DNA of 64,000 nt from Actinoplanes xinjiangensis (GTDB lineage Bacteria > Actinomycetota > Actinomycetes > Mycobacteriales > Micromonosporaceae), in assembly GCF_003148685.1 (NCBI RefSeq), contig NZ_QGGR01000008.1, forward strand, positions 248,001-312,000, read 5' to 3'. The notes below the pieces were generated by a model. The model made no database searches, was not told where the DNA came from, and saw nothing but the letters and a program-made list of their open reading frames with translations. The position numbers were made by a program, and so were the translations under genes. Below, piece by piece: positions 62,211 through 64,000 of this stretch. The first letter of the stretch is position 1. The number at the start of each line of letters is the position of its first letter.

Positions 62211-63131
62211 TCATCCCCGACGCCGTGCCCGGTGCCAGGCGATCTGCCGGGTCAGGCCCTCCTCCAGGCCGGTCGTCGCGGTCCATCCGAGCAGGCCGGT
62301 GGCCCGGTCGGTGCCGGCCCAGGTGCGGGTCACGTCGCCCGGGGCGCGGTCCTTCGGCACCGTGGGCGGTGGGGTGCCGAGCAGCGTACCGATGAGATCG
62401 AGAGCGTCCCGCAGACGGACGGTGACCGGGTGGCCGACGTTGAGGACCGTTCCCGGCGGCAGCGGCGTCCGCGCCGCACGGACGGTCGCGTCGACCACGT
62501 CGCCGACGAACGTGAAGGAACGGCTCTGACCGCCGTCGCCGTAGAGCGGCGCGGGCGTGCCGTCGAGGGCCGCCTCGATGAACCGGTGAAAGGCCATGTC
62601 CGGGCGCTGCCGCGGCCCGTAGACCGAGAAATACCGCAGGACGACGACGGGGAGACCATCGGCGGCGGCTCGCTGTGCGAGCGCCTCGGCGTCCGATTTC
62701 GATCGCGCGTACGGGCTACGCGGGTCGATCCGGTCGTCCTCCGTGCACGGCCGGCCGGCATCGCCGTAGACCGACGAACTGGACGCCAGCACGAAACGGG
62801 GCCGCCGGGCCGCACACGCGTCGAGCAGGCGTGCCGTGGCTGTGACGTTGTCCCGGTGCGCGTCCGGGGCACCGGCCCCGAAGGACGTGCGCACGCCGGG
62901 GCGCCCCGCGAGATGCAGCACGACGTCGGCGTCGGCCAGTGGTGCCAGGTCGCCGGTGACGAGATCACACTCGGTCACCGGAATGCCGGCGCGGGCCAGC
63001 TCGGCGATGTTGGCCGGGGAGGCGCCGCGCGACCGTGCGTCGACCGCCAGCACATCGTGTCCGGCGACGGCCAGCGCCCCGGCGAGGTGGCTGCCGATGA
63101 ACCCCGCCGCCCCCGTGACCACTACCCGCAC
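62211..63131 (-). CDS. NAD-dependent epimerase/dehydratase
   Basis: A 306-residue extended SDR enzyme. NAD-binding GAAGFIGSHL (7-16), catalytic Ser/Thr in LASSSSVYGD and YxxxK in SPYARSKSDAEAL, plus RYFSVYGPRQRPDMAFHRF and the GDGGQSRSFTFVGDVVDATV block of UDP-sugar 4-epimerases/dehydratases. It likely makes or interconverts a nucleotide-sugar for the downstream glycosyltransferases. First gene of the operon; 80 bp separates it from the GT4 gene. Divergent from the partial gene at 63235. Confidence 0.92.
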   Translation of the reverse strand: MRVVVTGAAGFIGSHLAGALAVAGHDVLAVDARSRGASPANIAELARAGIPVTECDLVTGDLAPLADADVVLHLAGRPGVRTSFGAGAPDAHRDNVTATARLLDACAARRPRFVLASSSSVYGDAGRPCTEDDRIDPRSPYARSKSDAEALAQRAAADGLPVVVLRYFSVYGPRQRPDMAFHRFIEAALDGTPAPLYGDGGQSRSFTFVGDVVDATVRAARTPLPPGTVLNVGHPVTVRLRDALDLIGTLLGTPPPTVPKDRAPGDVTRTWAGTDRATGLLGWTATTGLEEGLTRQIAWHRARRRG

Positions 63132-63234
63132 GAACGCACTCTAGTTGCCACCCGAAGTGGCACGGTCCTCCCCTGTCCGCGCCGCTCGTGGAATGCCAGT
63201 CTCGATGCGGGCGGGTGGAGTCTGGGGGTGCCCG

Positions 63235-64000
63235 GTGTTCAGAGACCATCGACAGAGGGATCGCACCGTCTCCGGGACCGACGGCGGTTCCTCCGGCGGT
63301 TGGCTGCTGCGCAGACGCGAGGTGGCCGAGCCGGTCCACCCTCGCGAGCCGGGCCGGGCGACCGGTCTGGGCAGCGCCCTCGCCGCCTGGCGGCAGCGCA
63401 ACCGGAGGATCGCCGACGAGGGTCCGGCCGACGGGGACCCACCGATCTTCGACCTGAAGCACGTGATCGGACAGGACGAGCTGGGCGCGCGCGGACTCGA
63501 GGTGGAGAGCCGGCCGGAACGCGCCTACCGGCGGCAGTGGCCGGGATCGGCGCGTGCCGACGAGGTGCGCCTCGACTATCACGGGGTCGGGACGCTCCAG
63601 GTCGCCACGCACGCACACGACGAGATCAGCACCCGCGGGCTCGGGCTGATGTTCCCGGCGCACACCGTGCACGCCCGCAACTCGGCGGCGGTCGTCGTCG
63701 GCGACGGCTGCGAACTCACCCAGGTCGACCACGTGCACATCCGGCAGGCGGTGATCGCGGACGACGACGCACTGCGGTCACACCGGGTCCACCGGATCCT
63801 GGCGAAGGTGGTACCCGGCTCGGACAACTCCCGGGTGGTGCGTGACCTGCGGGCGACCCTGGCCCGGCTGGTCGAGCCACCCGCCGGGACCGGGCCGGCG
63901 CGGGCCGGGCGGAGGCTGCGCGCCGACTGCACGGCGCGGATCCACGACTGCGAGTCGGTGCAGCTCGGCGACGACACGATGACCCGGCTCGACTCGCACT
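63235..64000 (+). CDS. RHIM-like motif protein, 3' truncated by window edge
   Basis: The frame from GTG 63235 runs open to the end of the window (255 codons). It has strongly G/C-ending codons from about residue 35 onward, whereas frames on the other strand are interrupted. The first half is basic and without recognised domain. Two related motifs stand out: NSAAVVVGDGCELTQVDHVH (149-168) and CESVQLGDDTMTRLDSH (from about 239), sharing V-x-x-G-D-x-x-x-x-T-x-x-D-x-H. They resemble RHIM/bacterial amyloid-signalling motifs (V-Q-V/L-G-D-x-N). Assignment is tentative. No strong ribosome site; true start could lie upstream or later. Confidence 0.55.
   Translation, partial: MFRDHRQRDRTVSGTDGGSSGGWLLRRREVAEPVHPREPGRATGLGSALAAWRQRNRRIADEGPADGDPPIFDLKHVIGQDELGARGLEVESRPERAYRRQWPGSARADEVRLDYHGVGTLQVATHAHDEISTRGLGLMFPAHTVHARNSAAVVVGDGCELTQVDHVHIRQAVIADDDALRSHRVHRILAKVVPGSDNSRVVRDLRATLARLVEPPAGTGPARAGRRLRADCTARIHDCESVQLGDDTMTRLDSH

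Overview
The window is a very GC-rich chromosomal segment with GTG and TTG starts, many 4-bp ATGA/GTGA gene overlaps and actinobacterial families throughout: DUF7144, DUF6325 and DUF6069 proteins, LAL-type LuxR regulators, SigB/F-type sigma factor, PF04672-type methyltransferase, and an IdeR-like iron box. It most resembles a filamentous actinomycete of the Micromonosporaceae (Actinoplanes-like); the genus is an inference. No rRNA, tRNA, CRISPR array, transposase or phage gene was seen.

Layout. (1) 1-24 kb is a stress/dormancy-style island: HdeD, two large LAL regulators, two DUF7144 membrane proteins, two DUF1269 and two DUF6325 proteins, a SHOCT protein, AI-2E and DUF2252 proteins, a GH63-like/GH13 sugar-hydrolase pair, and a P-type ATPase operon. 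A 17-bp palindrome, TCAYCC-N5-GGRTGA, recurs at seven places, mostly 35-66 bp before start codons, and probably marks one regulon. Two genes here are broken: a SulP transporter remnant and a frameshifted YbdK-like ligase. (2) 24-33 kb is a set of small transport/regulation units: DUF3800 protein, an oxidoreductase remnant next to a MerR gene, an RHH regulator-DUF4097-ABC exporter operon with paired operators, an antibiotic-kinase-like gene, a LysR/MFS pair and a TetR remnant. (3) 33-47 kb holds a GAF-PAS sensor kinase, a sigma factor, a thioredoxin-like ferredoxin, the EfeUOB iron-uptake operon bracketed by an M56 peptidase and a BlaI repressor, a heme-binding barrel protein, a diguanylate cyclase and MalQ. 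(4) 46-58 kb contains scattered single genes: secreted and membrane proteins, chorismate mutase, an FUSC-type exporter, a methyltransferase, an aldo/keto reductase, an FGGY kinase behind a LacI-type operator, an M1 peptidase and DoxX. (5) 58-63 kb is a six-gene, tightly overlapping glycosyltransferase/epimerase operon. A protein with two RHIM-like motifs runs off the right edge.

Repeats. A long palindrome (22-25 bp arms, about 7-9 bp variable loop, core CACCGCTGTCTC) occurs at four intergenic loci (23.9, 30.0-30.4, 36.7 and 51.0 kb). At 30 kb it is amplified into a six-unit array with an exact 63-bp period. It does not correspond to any element I can name.

How the parts may work together (inference): the left island looks like a co-regulated response to energy or redox stress, with carbohydrate mobilisation (GH63/GH13, and perhaps MalQ at 44.5 kb), ion pumping and small stress proteins. 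EfeUOB is iron-controlled, and the right-hand operon probably builds a cell-surface glycan.
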